Part shown: in pieces, positions 1 through 7,132 of the stretch
How positions within the stretch are numbered: the stretch's first letter is position 1
How the letters are laid out: every line of letters begins with the position of its first letter
From: Alistipes sp.
GTDB lineage: Bacteria > Bacteroidota > Bacteroidia > Bacteroidales > Rikenellaceae
Assembly (NCBI GenBank): GCA_017934845.1
Contig: JAGBIR010000002.1
Coordinates: 1-10,635, forward strand
Length of the DNA stretch: 10,635 nucleotides
Direction of reading: 5' to 3'
The notes under the pieces: generated by a model
What the model was told of the DNA's origin: nothing
What the model saw: only the letters and a program-made list of their open reading frames with translations
The model's database searches: none
Made by a program: the position numbers and the translations under genes

Positions 1-1074
1 ACGGGTGACCGTCCTACCGGAAAACTCCATTTGGGCCATTTTGTTGGCTCGTTGCGTCAGCGTGTGGAGTTGCAGAACTCTGGCGAGTTCGAGAAGATTT
101 TTATTATGATTGCCGATGCGCAGGCCTTGACCGATAATGCCGACAACCCCGAGAAGGTGCGTCAGAATATTATCGAGGTTGCGTTGGATTACCTCTCTTG
201 CGGTATTGATCCTACAAAATCGACAATCTTCATCCAGAGTATGGTACCCGAGCTTACCGAGCTGGCATTCTACTATATGAACCTCGTAACGGTGGCTCGT
301 CTGGAGCGTAACCCGACCGTAAAGACCGAGATCGTTATGCGTGAGTTTGGTAAGTCAATCCCCGTAGGATTCTATACTTATCCTATCTCGCAGGCGTCGG
401 ATATTACTGCCTTTCGTGCAACGACAGTACCTGCTGGAGTGGATCAGGAGCCTATGATTGAGCAGACTCGCGAGATTGTTCACAAGTTCAACTCGGTATA
501 TGGCGAGACATTGGTTGAGCCCGAAATCTTGTTGCCGAAGAATGCTGCTTGCTTGCGTCTGCCCGGAACCGATGGTAAGGCCAAGATGTCGAAGTCGCTC
601 GGTAACTGTATATATTTGTCGGATACGGCAGAGGATTTGCGTAAGAAGGTGATGAGCATGTACACCGATCCGAACCACTTGCGTGTTGAGGACCCCGGTT
701 GCATCGATGGTAATTGCGTATTTACCTATCTCGACGCATTCTCTCGTCCCGAGCATTTTGCCTCATATCTGCCCGATTATGCGTCGCTTGATGAGTTAAA
801 AGCGCACTATCAGCGTGGTGGCTTGGGCGATGTTAAGGTTAAGAAGTTCTTGTATGCCGTGTTGCAGGAGATGTTGGAGCCTATCCGCGCTCGCCGCAAG
901 GAGTATGAGCAGGATATCGAGGGTGTTTACGAGATTCTGAAGAATGGTTGCGAGGTGGCTCGTGCAGAGGCTGCCGAGACATTGAATATGGTGCGTAACT
1001 CAATGAAGATTAACTATTTCGACGACCTCGATTTGATCCGTCAGCAGTCGGAAATGTATAAGGCAGGCAAGTAA
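1..1074 (+). CDS. trpS: Tryptophan--tRNA ligase (5' end outside window)
   Basis: Class I aminoacyl-tRNA synthetase that charges tRNA-Trp with tryptophan in the cytoplasm. Frame 1 is open from the first base: the visible protein begins TGDRPTGKLHLGH, which contains the class I HIGH-type signature (LHLGH), so the start codon and only a few N-terminal residues lie upstream of the window. The TTG at base 31 is inside this motif and cannot be the true start. The second ATP-binding signature AKMSKSLGN is encoded at about 580-606, after a GTDGKAKMSKS context typical of TrpS. Roughly 357 residues are visible, close to the full family length, ending at TAA 1072-1074. No odd residues were noticed. The ClC gene follows on the same strand after 56 bp. 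Identification is firm. Confidence 0.97.
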   Translation, partial: TGDRPTGKLHLGHFVGSLRQRVELQNSGEFEKIFIMIADAQALTDNADNPEKVRQNIIEVALDYLSCGIDPTKSTIFIQSMVPELTELAFYYMNLVTVARLERNPTVKTEIVMREFGKSIPVGFYTYPISQASDITAFRATTVPAGVDQEPMIEQTREIVHKFNSVYGETLVEPEILLPKNAACLRLPGTDGKAKMSKSLGNCIYLSDTAEDLRKKVMSMYTDPNHLRVEDPGCIDGNCVFTYLDAFSRPEHFASYLPDYASLDELKAHYQRGGLGDVKVKKFLYAVLQEMLEPIRARRKEYEQDIEGVYEILKNGCEVARAEAAETLNMVRNSMKINYFDDLDLIRQQSEMYKAGK

Positions 1075-1095
1075 TTGTTGCCAAGAGATTTTATA

Positions 1096-1109
1096 GGCAG
1101 CATGCTGCC
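1096..1109. repeat. Perfect 14-bp palindrome between trpS and the ClC gene
   Basis: GGCAGCATGCTGCC is its own reverse complement and lies 21 bases after the trpS stop and 21 bases before the ClC ATG. It could fold into a short hairpin (5-bp stem, CATG loop), but no T-run follows on the + strand, so it is a poor intrinsic terminator. It could instead be a binding site for a dimeric regulator. The function is unknown. Confidence 0.4.
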
Positions 1110-1130
1110 GAAATAGACTATTTGTTTGAG

Positions 1131-2915
1131 ATGTTTAGAATTTTCAAAGAGAGGGTATTACAGTTGATATACAATCGTATAAAGCGATTGAGTAATCAGC
1201 AGATGATGGCCGTTTTGGCTATCATCGTAGGTCTGTGTGCCGGCTTGGGTACCTGTTTCTTCGAGATGTTGCTCTATGGCATTCGTTCGGCTTTGGTGAC
1301 GTGGTTTCCGGTCGATAGGGTGCAGTTCCTCTACCTGATTTATCCAGCCATTGGTATTATCTTGGCAACGCTGTTTGTCAAATATATTGTTAAGGATCAA
1401 ATCTCGGAGGGTGTTACGCGAGTGCTGTATGCTATGTCGAGCAAGGATTCGCAAATTGCGCGTCATAACTGCTGGTCATCGGTCATAGGAGGTGCTACAA
1501 CCATCGGATTTGGTGGTTCGGTCGGACCTGAGGCCCCGATTGTGTTGACGGGTGCGGCCATCGGCTCGAATGTTGGTAAGTTGGCAAAACTCAACTATAA
1601 AGAGCTTACTCTGTTGCTCTGTTGTGGTGCCGGAGCTGCCGTAGCTGCTATCTTTAAGGCCCCTATTACGGGTGTGGTCTTCGTGCTGGAGATTTTGATG
1701 CTCGATATTACCGCTGGATCAATCTTCCCGCTGCTGCTGGCTTCGGTTTCGGCAACTACTACAGCCTTGGTGTTCCGCGGTTTTGACCCTATTATTGCTG
1801 TTACCTTGAACTCGGCAGATGCCTTTATAATCAAGCAGATACCGCTCTATATCCTACTGGGTGTATGCTGTGGATTGATGTCATATTATTTCACTTCGGT
1901 AAACTCAAAGGTGGGAGCCTATATCAAGGGCATCGATTCGCAATACAAGCGATGGGGTGTAGCGGGTGTGATTTTGGGTGTGCTGATTTTCATCTTCCCG
2001 CCTCTGTATGGTGAGGGTTATGAAGGAATGACGGCCCTTATGCACGGCCAGGTTGCAGAGCTGTTTAACAACTCGTTGTTCTTTAAGTTTAGCAATATTG
2101 AGTGGCTGGCAATTCTGTATGTCACTGCTATTATGTTCTTTAAGGTCGTGGCAATGGCTACGACGAATGCTTCGGGCGGAGTAGGTGGTACGTTTGCGCC
2201 TTCGCTGTTCGTAGGTGCATTTATGGGAGCTATCGTCGCTCTGACGTGCAACGTATGTTTCGATTGGAATGTATCGGTAGTGTCGTTTACGCTGGTAGGA
2301 ATGGCGGGCGTTATGGCGGGCGTTATGAAGGCTCCGCTGACCTCGATATTCCTTATCGCCGAGCTCTCGAACGGTTACGGGTTGTTTATTCCGCTAATGA
2401 TTGTTGCAGCTATTTCGTTTGCGGTTGATTATATGCTGGATAGCGACTCAATTTATACCAAGCAGTTACGTCAACAGGGAGCATTGCTTACGCACGATAA
2501 GGATCAGTCGGCATTCGTATTTTTGCGCTTATCGGATTTGATGGAGACCGATTTTATCAGCATTAATCGTAGCGTTACGCTGGGCGATATCGTAAAGATT
2601 ATCTCTACGGCTCGTCGTAATATCTTCCCCGTTATCGACGATGAGGATCATCTGCTGGGCGTTGTGCAGCTGGATGATTTGCGCGAGGATATGTTTAATT
2701 CCGAGAATTGGCAACGCTCTATTATGCACTATATGGTGCAGCCTCCCTATAAGGTGTTGCAGCACGAGATGATTCAGAGTATTTTGCCACGTTTCGAGGA
2801 GAACCATACTTGGATGTTGCCCGTTGTGGATAAGGAGAATCACTATAAGGGCTTTATCTCGAAGTCGCGTATTTTGAATGCGTACCGTGAGGCGCTGGTG
2901 AAGATTTCGCAGTAG
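1131..2915 (+). CDS. ClC-family anion channel/transporter with C-terminal CBS pair
   Basis: Inner-membrane voltage-gated chloride channel/exchanger family protein. I chose ATG 1131 (594 aa); an in-frame TTG at 1122 would add three residues and is less likely. Numbering from this ATG, the membrane domain covers about residues 20-450. It carries GSVGPEAP (130-137), which aligns with the GREGP element and keeps the gating Glu (E134), GTFAP (353-357) matching the GxFxP element, and a Tyr at 442 in SIYTKQL, matching the pore Tyr of ClC-ec1. Two CBS domains follow, about 465-521 and 530-590, likely sensing nucleotides. The GSGIP element is replaced by a SEGVT-like sequence, and the position of the internal proton-path Glu (E203 in ClC-ec1) holds Ile (FVLEIL). 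Whether it is a channel or an exchanger, and for which anion, cannot be told from sequence. It may be co-transcribed with trpS. Confidence 0.93.
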   Translation: MFRIFKERVLQLIYNRIKRLSNQQMMAVLAIIVGLCAGLGTCFFEMLLYGIRSALVTWFPVDRVQFLYLIYPAIGIILATLFVKYIVKDQISEGVTRVLYAMSSKDSQIARHNCWSSVIGGATTIGFGGSVGPEAPIVLTGAAIGSNVGKLAKLNYKELTLLLCCGAGAAVAAIFKAPITGVVFVLEILMLDITAGSIFPLLLASVSATTTALVFRGFDPIIAVTLNSADAFIIKQIPLYILLGVCCGLMSYYFTSVNSKVGAYIKGIDSQYKRWGVAGVILGVLIFIFPPLYGEGYEGMTALMHGQVAELFNNSLFFKFSNIEWLAILYVTAIMFFKVVAMATTNASGGVGGTFAPSLFVGAFMGAIVALTCNVCFDWNVSVVSFTLVGMAGVMAGVMKAPLTSIFLIAELSNGYGLFIPLMIVAAISFAVDYMLDSDSIYTKQLRQQGALLTHDKDQSAFVFLRLSDLMETDFISINRSVTLGDIVKIISTARRNIFPVIDDEDHLLGVVQLDDLREDMFNSENWQRSIMHYMVQPPYKVLQHEMIQSILPRFEENHTWMLPVVDKENHYKGFISKSRILNAYREALVKISQ

Positions 2916-2930
2916 TCAATCGATCGATAA

Positions 2931-2976
2931 AACAAAACTGGCTGTCAATTCATATAATTTGACAGCCAGTTTTGTT
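2931..2976. terminator. Bidirectional intrinsic terminator
   Basis: A perfect 18-bp inverted repeat (arms 2931-2948 and 2959-2976, AACAAAACTGGCTGTCAA and its complement) surrounds a 10-base AT-rich loop. The A-rich outer part of each arm gives a T-rich 3' flank in both directions. It sits between the convergent ClC and DUF456 genes, as expected of a shared terminator. Confidence 0.93.
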
Positions 2977-2991
2977 ATTTTGCAGGAAGGC

Positions 2992-3483
2992 TTAAAAGAG
3001 GGAGTGATAGAGATCTACCCAAATGTAATACATCATAAATCCCGAAATCACGAGCTTGATACCTGTACCTACCAAGAACGAAAGCAGCGATCCGAAGCCT
3101 ACGGTTATAGCCTTGTCGAGGTTTTGACGATTGTGCAGCAACTCTCCTGCGACAGCTCCAATGAAAGGGCCTATGATAATGCCTAACGGGCCCATAAAGA
3201 GCATTCCGATAAAGATGCCTACCGTAGCACCAATCACACCTGCTCGAGTACCACCCAGAGCCTTGCTGAAGTATCCGGGCAGGATGTAGTCCAAAATGGT
3301 TACCACGATGGTAATGATGGACCAAATCCAGAGCGTGCGGGTTGACATAGTAGAGTAGTCGGTCCAATGGGCACAAAACATTCCCAAGAGCGATAACGCC
3401 GGTCCGGGGAGGATGGGGATGAGGGCTCCCAATATACCCACTACGCCACAAATAATGGCGCAAATCGAGAGAAACAGATCCAT
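2992..3483 (-). CDS. DUF456 family small membrane protein
   Basis: A 163-residue, strongly hydrophobic protein of unknown function. The N-terminal segment contains LGALIPILPGPALSLLG, the Pro/Gly-rich element characteristic of DUF456 proteins. The centre (about residues 77-115) is a long Gly-rich membrane stretch (GATVGIFIG, GPLGIIIGPFIGAVAG), resembling glycine-zipper packing. Four to five membrane segments are plausible, with a more polar loop around HNRQNLDKA. The start is ATG at 3483-3481; no strong Shine-Dalgarno is visible, which is normal here. It follows panD on the same strand after 54 bp and ends just before the bidirectional terminator, so it is probably the last gene of the panC-panD transcript. 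A link to pantothenate metabolism is not shown by the sequence and would be inference only. Confidence 0.88.
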   Translation of the reverse strand: MDLFLSICAIICGVVGILGALIPILPGPALSLLGMFCAHWTDYSTMSTRTLWIWSIITIVVTILDYILPGYFSKALGGTRAGVIGATVGIFIGMLFMGPLGIIIGPFIGAVAGELLHNRQNLDKAITVGFGSLLSFLVGTGIKLVISGFMMYYIWVDLYHSLF

Positions 3484-3537
3484 ACTATCTCTTATTTATG
3501 GGTGGCGGACTATCCACCACCAGATTTGTTGCAAAAA

Positions 3538-3891
3538 TTACTCCACCAAGCGGTTTGTAGCCGAGTCGGGGAAGATTACCGAAGGCTTAAACTGCTTAGC
3601 CTCCTCGAAATCCATCAGCGCGTAGGATACGATGATAACCAAGTCATCGACAGCCACTTTGCGAGCTGCTGCTCCGTTTAGGCAGATGCAACCGCTACCG
3701 CGCTCACCCTTGATGATGTAGGTCTCAAGGCGTTCGCCATTGTTGATGTCGAGAATCTGCACCTTCTCTCCCTCGATCATACCTGCTGCATCCATCAAAT
3801 CCTCGTCAATGGTGATGCTGCCCACATAATTAAGATTTGCTTGCGTAACTCTTACGCGGTGAATCTTTGATTTTAGTACCTCGATCAACAT
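3538..3891 (-). CDS. panD: Aspartate 1-decarboxylase precursor
   Basis: Pyruvoyl-dependent enzyme making beta-alanine from L-aspartate for pantothenate synthesis in the cytoplasm. The 117-residue product has the usual family length. The self-cleavage site Gly24-Ser25 is intact (YVGSITID), so processing should yield a 24-residue beta chain and an alpha chain beginning with the pyruvoyl group made from Ser25. Other residues known to matter in the E. coli enzyme are present at the same numbers: Lys9, His11, Tyr22, Arg54, Thr57, Tyr58, and Asn72 followed by GAAA. It starts at ATG 3891-3889, only 12 bp after the panC stop, indicating co-transcription and possibly coupled translation. Its product is the direct substrate of PanC. 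Identification is firm. Confidence 0.97.
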   Translation of the reverse strand: MLIEVLKSKIHRVRVTQANLNYVGSITIDEDLMDAAGMIEGEKVQILDINNGERLETYIIKGERGSGCICLNGAAARKVAVDDLVIIVSYALMDFEEAKQFKPSVIFPDSATNRLVE

Positions 3892-3903
3892 TGTTTTATG
3901 TAA

Positions 3904-4740
3904 TTATTTGATTTTCACATTATCAATAAGACGAATATCGCCAGCCTGAACCGCTATGCAACCCTGAATGCGGTCGCTCTCGTCCCACGACGTAACTTGC
4001 TGCAATGAGAGTGCATCTACGGCCTGAAAGTAGATAACCTTCATCAATCCGCTACGCTCAACCTCCTCGGTAACCCACTCTGTGAGCTGTGCCGGAGTAA
4101 GCTCTGCTGACTTTGCTGCGCACTGCTTCAACGCGGCATATATCTCGGGGGCGGCAGCGCGATGCTCCTTGTCGAGCAGGGTGTTGCGCGATGAGAGTGC
4201 CAAACCGTCGGTATCGCGGATAATGGGGCACTCTACAATCTCAACATCGAGGTTGAGTTGCTTGACCATAGCCTTGATTACGGCAATCTGCTGGAAATCC
4301 TTCTCGCCAAAATATGCCTTTGCGGGCTTTACAATATCGAACAGACGGCTAACGACCTGTGCTACGCCATTGAAGTGACCGGGGCGTGTTGCTCCCTCCA
4401 TAACCTTGTCGATCTGACCGAAGTCGAATTGACGTGTGTCGGGCTCAGGATATACCTCCTCGACCGATGGCATCAATACATAGTCGGCACCTGCGGCCTC
4501 CAAAACGGCGGCATCAGCCTCGGGTGTACGAGGATAGTTGCGCAAGTCGTTCTTGTCGTTAAACTGTGTTGGGTTTACAAATACGCTCACAACCACTACT
4601 CCACATTCGCGGCGAGCCTTCTCGACCAATGAGCGGTGGCCGGCGTGCAATGCGCCCATAGTAGGTACAAAACCCACCTCTTTGGCGTCGTGTGTTGCCA
4701 AAGCCTGCTTAAGGTCGATTATTTTATCAAATGTCTTCAT
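3904..4740 (-). CDS. panC: Pantothenate synthetase (pantoate--beta-alanine ligase)
   Basis: ATP-dependent cytoplasmic ligase joining pantoate and beta-alanine to form pantothenate, the vitamin B5 precursor of coenzyme A. The 278-residue protein has the standard family length. Its nucleotidyltransferase-fold signatures are in order: PTMGALHAGH with the HxxH pair His32/His35, VFVNPTQF (about 53-60), GATRPGHFNGVAQVV (116-130, substrate-binding region), FGEKDFQQ (144-151) and ALSSRN (181-186, the KMSKS-like loop). The start is ATG 4740-4738; a TAACTTTG promoter element lies 28 bases upstream. panC leads the panC-panD-DUF456 operon, so the enzyme making beta-alanine and the one consuming it are made together. 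panB and panE are not in the window. Nothing unusual is seen. Confidence 0.97.
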   Translation of the reverse strand: MKTFDKIIDLKQALATHDAKEVGFVPTMGALHAGHRSLVEKARRECGVVVVSVFVNPTQFNDKNDLRNYPRTPEADAAVLEAAGADYVLMPSVEEVYPEPDTRQFDFGQIDKVMEGATRPGHFNGVAQVVSRLFDIVKPAKAYFGEKDFQQIAVIKAMVKQLNLDVEIVECPIIRDTDGLALSSRNTLLDKEHRAAAPEIYAALKQCAAKSAELTPAQLTEWVTEEVERSGLMKVIYFQAVDALSLQQVTSWDESDRIQGCIAVQAGDIRLIDNVKIK

Positions 4741-4768
4741 CTATTTATAGTATCCTATAAAACCGTGG

Positions 4769-4776
4769 CAAAGTTA
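4769..4776 (-). promoter_or_regulatory. Bacteroidales -7 element upstream of panC
   Basis: On the minus strand this reads TAACTTTG, an exact fit to the TAnnTTTG -7 consensus of the Bacteroidetes primary sigma factor. It is 28 bases before the panC ATG. The matching upstream -33 TTTG is weak (about TTCG at the expected distance), so the element is supported mainly by its -7 match and its position. Confidence 0.6.
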
Positions 4777-4828
4777 TACAATATATTTGAATAACGAATT
4801 TTATGAATCAATAAAAATGAAATGTAGC

Positions 4829-4859
4829 AAAAAAAGTCCCCCAAAACAGGAGGACTTTT
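4829..4859 (-). terminator. Intrinsic terminator after the dipeptidyl peptidase gene
   Basis: Read on the minus strand, AAAAGTCC (complement of 4852-4859) pairs with GGACTTTT (complement of 4832-4839) around a 12-base loop and runs into a tract of seven Ts (complement of 4829-4835). It lies 34 bases past the stop of the minus-strand peptidase gene and upstream of the panC promoter, separating the two transcription units. Confidence 0.82.
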
Positions 4860-4893
4860 CCAAAAATATAGCTTTTTGCAGTGTAATGTGCGG

Positions 4894-6927
4894 TTAGTTG
4901 AGCGAAGGCAGGAACGAATAATCCTTCGAGTAGTGAAGCATCTGCTCGATGTAGTTGTGGTTGTAGTGTAGCTTTACGTCAACAACCTCGCCATCATTCT
5001 CTACGAGCTCGTAGCTGGGGTTTACAAAACCGCTGTATGGCTCGATGCCGAGCTGCGCGTAACGCTCCAAAACCTCTTTGTGAAGCTCGGGATCAACCTT
5101 AACGGCATAATCCTCTACCAACTTACGGCCAGCCTCGTAGTCGCCCTCCGACTTGATGCGCTGCACCTCGTAGAGCAACTCTCCGAAGAGCTTACGCAGA
5201 CCATCGAAGTCGTTTACGACGATATATCGCTTGCCATTCTGCTCTACCCACTCGATAATCTTCTCATCCTTGCCATGCTCGTAACACCACTCGGCAATGA
5301 GTTTGCGATTACGCATGTGCGACTCCTCGACATTCTTGCCCGGCTCGATGCGTGAGAGCTGAGTCATGATACCATTCATTATGTAGCTTGCATATTGAGC
5401 CTTGGCAACATCCAACGAAGGAATCAATCCCAACTCAACGAGCTTCTCGTCGCCCAAGTAGTAGAGTGCAAATAGGTCGGCACGAGTCTCCTCCAATGTT
5501 GAAGAGTAGCTCTTAAGCTCGCCACCCGTAACACCCTTTGCTAACTGGCCAGAGCCGTGACCCAAGCACTCGTGAAGGTCGGTATGGAGGTCGTCGCCAA
5601 TCTTGCCATACTCCTTGATGCGGGCGCGATCCTCCTCCCGGAGCATAAACTCCTCGTTGAAGCCATTGCCCTGCGCAGCGTTGTCGTAGGCATAGGTGAT
5701 ATTGTCGATTGTAACCGACTTTGAGCCATACTCCTTGCGAATCCAGTCGGCATTAGGAAGGTTGATACCAATAGGAGTAGCGGGGTAGCAGTCGCCGCCC
5801 AACATAGCCACTGTGATAACCTTTGCCGATACGCCCTTAACCTCCTTCTTGCGGAATTCGGGGTTGATAGGCGAATTATCCTCAAACCACTGGGCATTCT
5901 TCGAGATAATCTCTGTACGGTGGCACGCTGCGCTGTCAACAAAGTTTACAGTACCCTCCCATGAGGCTTTGAAACCGAGAGGATCGCCATAATTCTCGAT
6001 AAAGCCGTTTACAAAATCGACGTTTGATACGTTGTCGCCAACCCACAATACGTTGTAGCGGTCGAACTCGCGCAGATTACCCGTGCGGTAGTAGTTGATC
6101 AAAGCGTCGATGATGCTCTTCTGAGGCTCCTCGGCTACTGCGCGGGCCTTCTCAAGCCAAAATACAATCTGCTGGATAGCATCGGAATACATACCACCCA
6201 AGTGCCAAACTCTCTCGACGATCTTGCCATCGGCATCCTTCGTAAGTTGTGAGTTAAGACCATAAGAGATGGGGTGGGGATCCTTCTCGTCAACCATAGC
6301 TGCGTAGAACTCCTCTACCTCCTTCATAGTTACACCCTCATAGTAGTTGCAAGCCGACTCCTTTACCATATCGACACCATCGGTCTGGTTAAGGCGTGAT
6401 GCATAGAGCGAGGGGTTGAAGATAATTTCGCACAACTCCTCCTTTGCGATAGGTAACTCCTTGACGTATATGTCAATCATCTGCTCGAACCACTCGCGTG
6501 AGAACTCTGCACGGAACTTGTCGTTTGAGTAGTGGTGGTGAATACCATTGGCAAACCATACCTTCTTGAGGTACTTCTCCATAGCAACGAAATCGGCCGC
6601 TGCGCGGTCACCATCATACGATGTGTAGATCTGCTCCAGCGCGCGACGAATCGTAAGGTTATACTTGAAATTCTGATCGAACAGGATGTCGCGACCACAC
6701 TTTGTAGCCTCCGAGAGGTAATAGATAAGCATCTTCTGATTCAGTGGCAAGTTCTCAAAGCCGGGAACCTCGTAGCGCAAAACCTTGATGTCGTCGAAGC
6801 GATCTACAATCCAAGGTGCGGGCTGCGTCTGCTCATCGGATGTTGAGCTGCAACAGTTGCAAGATGTTAAGGTCGATAAATTAATTGTCATAATCGTAAA
6901 GATTAAGATTGAGCATAGGTTTCTCAT
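4894..6927 (-). CDS. Dipeptidyl peptidase III (peptidase family M49), predicted lipoprotein
   Basis: Zinc exopeptidase predicted to remove dipeptides from the N-terminus of oligopeptides. The 677-residue length matches Bacteroides DPP III. The zinc motif is HECLGH (residues 452-457, followed by GSGQL), the variant known from the B. thetaiotaomicron enzyme rather than the eukaryotic HELLGH. The second motif EETRAD (479-484) supplies the third zinc ligand, by analogy Glu480. The N-terminus (residues 1-23) is a lipoprotein signal: a short basic start, a hydrophobic core, then a lipobox ending LTSC with Cys23 as the lipidated residue and a Ser/Thr/Asp-rich linker after it. It is therefore expected in the envelope, probably in peptide scavenging; which membrane face is unknown. 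The start is ATG 6927-6925, with a TACCTTTG promoter element 34 bases upstream and a terminator downstream, suggesting a single-gene unit. Confidence 0.95.
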   Translation of the reverse strand: MRNLCSILIFTIMTINLSTLTSCNCCSSTSDEQTQPAPWIVDRFDDIKVLRYEVPGFENLPLNQKMLIYYLSEATKCGRDILFDQNFKYNLTIRRALEQIYTSYDGDRAAADFVAMEKYLKKVWFANGIHHHYSNDKFRAEFSREWFEQMIDIYVKELPIAKEELCEIIFNPSLYASRLNQTDGVDMVKESACNYYEGVTMKEVEEFYAAMVDEKDPHPISYGLNSQLTKDADGKIVERVWHLGGMYSDAIQQIVFWLEKARAVAEEPQKSIIDALINYYRTGNLREFDRYNVLWVGDNVSNVDFVNGFIENYGDPLGFKASWEGTVNFVDSAACHRTEIISKNAQWFEDNSPINPEFRKKEVKGVSAKVITVAMLGGDCYPATPIGINLPNADWIRKEYGSKSVTIDNITYAYDNAAQGNGFNEEFMLREEDRARIKEYGKIGDDLHTDLHECLGHGSGQLAKGVTGGELKSYSSTLEETRADLFALYYLGDEKLVELGLIPSLDVAKAQYASYIMNGIMTQLSRIEPGKNVEESHMRNRKLIAEWCYEHGKDEKIIEWVEQNGKRYIVVNDFDGLRKLFGELLYEVQRIKSEGDYEAGRKLVEDYAVKVDPELHKEVLERYAQLGIEPYSGFVNPSYELVENDGEVVDVKLHYNHNYIEQMLHYSKDYSFLPSLN

Positions 6928-6961
6928 ATCAGTGTTTTGGTTAACTGTGAATAATTTGCGC

Positions 6962-6969
6962 CAAAGGTA
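6962..6969 (-). promoter_or_regulatory. Bacteroidales -7 element upstream of the DPP III gene
   Basis: Minus-strand TACCTTTG matches TAnnTTTG exactly, 34 bases before the ATG at 6927. The expected -33 region is AT-rich (partial match only). Its placement is similar to that of the panC element, which supports both. Confidence 0.6.
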
Positions 6970-6997
6970 CGCAAAATTTGTTAAATTATAGAATATT

Positions 6998-7079
6998 CTA
7001 AAAGAAGCTCTCTCGAATGATCGCTTTGTAGTTGTACTCGCCCTTGAAATGAGCCGTTGTTATACAGCATCTAACAGAA
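6998..7079 (-). other. Unexplained intergenic block, possible gene remnant or dispersed repeat
   Basis: This stretch between the cysQ terminator hairpin and the DPP III promoter is less AT-rich than a usual spacer. On the minus strand it can be read as a peptide tail containing HFKGEYNYKAIIRESFF, stopping at TAG 7000-6998. That residue mix looks protein-like, but no ATG starts this frame; it is merely open back to the cysQ stop codon, which is in the same frame. It could be a decayed gene end, a small repeated element shared between intergenic regions, or chance. I could not identify it. Confidence 0.3.
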
Positions 7080-7108
7080 AGGACGTGCCCATTTTTTTGA
7101 CACGTCCT
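7080..7108 (-). terminator. Hairpin downstream of cysQ, probable terminator
   Basis: Arms AGGACGTG (7080-7087) and CACGTCCT (7101-7108) form a perfect 8-bp stem with a 13-base loop, 24 bases after the cysQ stop. On the minus strand the stem is followed by only a short T-rich stretch (TTCTGTT), so termination strength is uncertain. A T6 run (7115-7120) follows the stem on the + strand, but no + strand gene is upstream of it. Confidence 0.55.
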
Positions 7109-7132
7109 CTGCTCTTTTTTGCACCCCGTCGG

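Noticed and set aside
355..756. Minus-strand open frame inside trpS
   Set aside because: It is antisense to a strongly conserved tRNA synthetase region containing KMSKS; it has no independent evidence.
1122..1130. TTG start for the ClC gene
   Set aside because: An in-frame ATG nine bases later gives the same protein minus three residues, and no better ribosome site supports the TTG.
2959..3186. Small plus-strand open frame beginning in the terminator
   Set aside because: It starts inside the inverted repeat and is antisense to DUF456; no promoter or protein-like character.
2975..3463. 162-codon minus-strand open frame overlapping the DUF456 gene
   Set aside because: It is a frame shadow: the other frame gives a coherent DUF456 membrane protein with the characteristic Pro/Gly motif, while this one is His/Arg-rich without family features.
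5541..5942. 133-codon open frame inside the DPP III gene
   Set aside because: It overlaps the zinc-motif region of the peptidase in another frame, with Arg/Ser-rich shadow composition.
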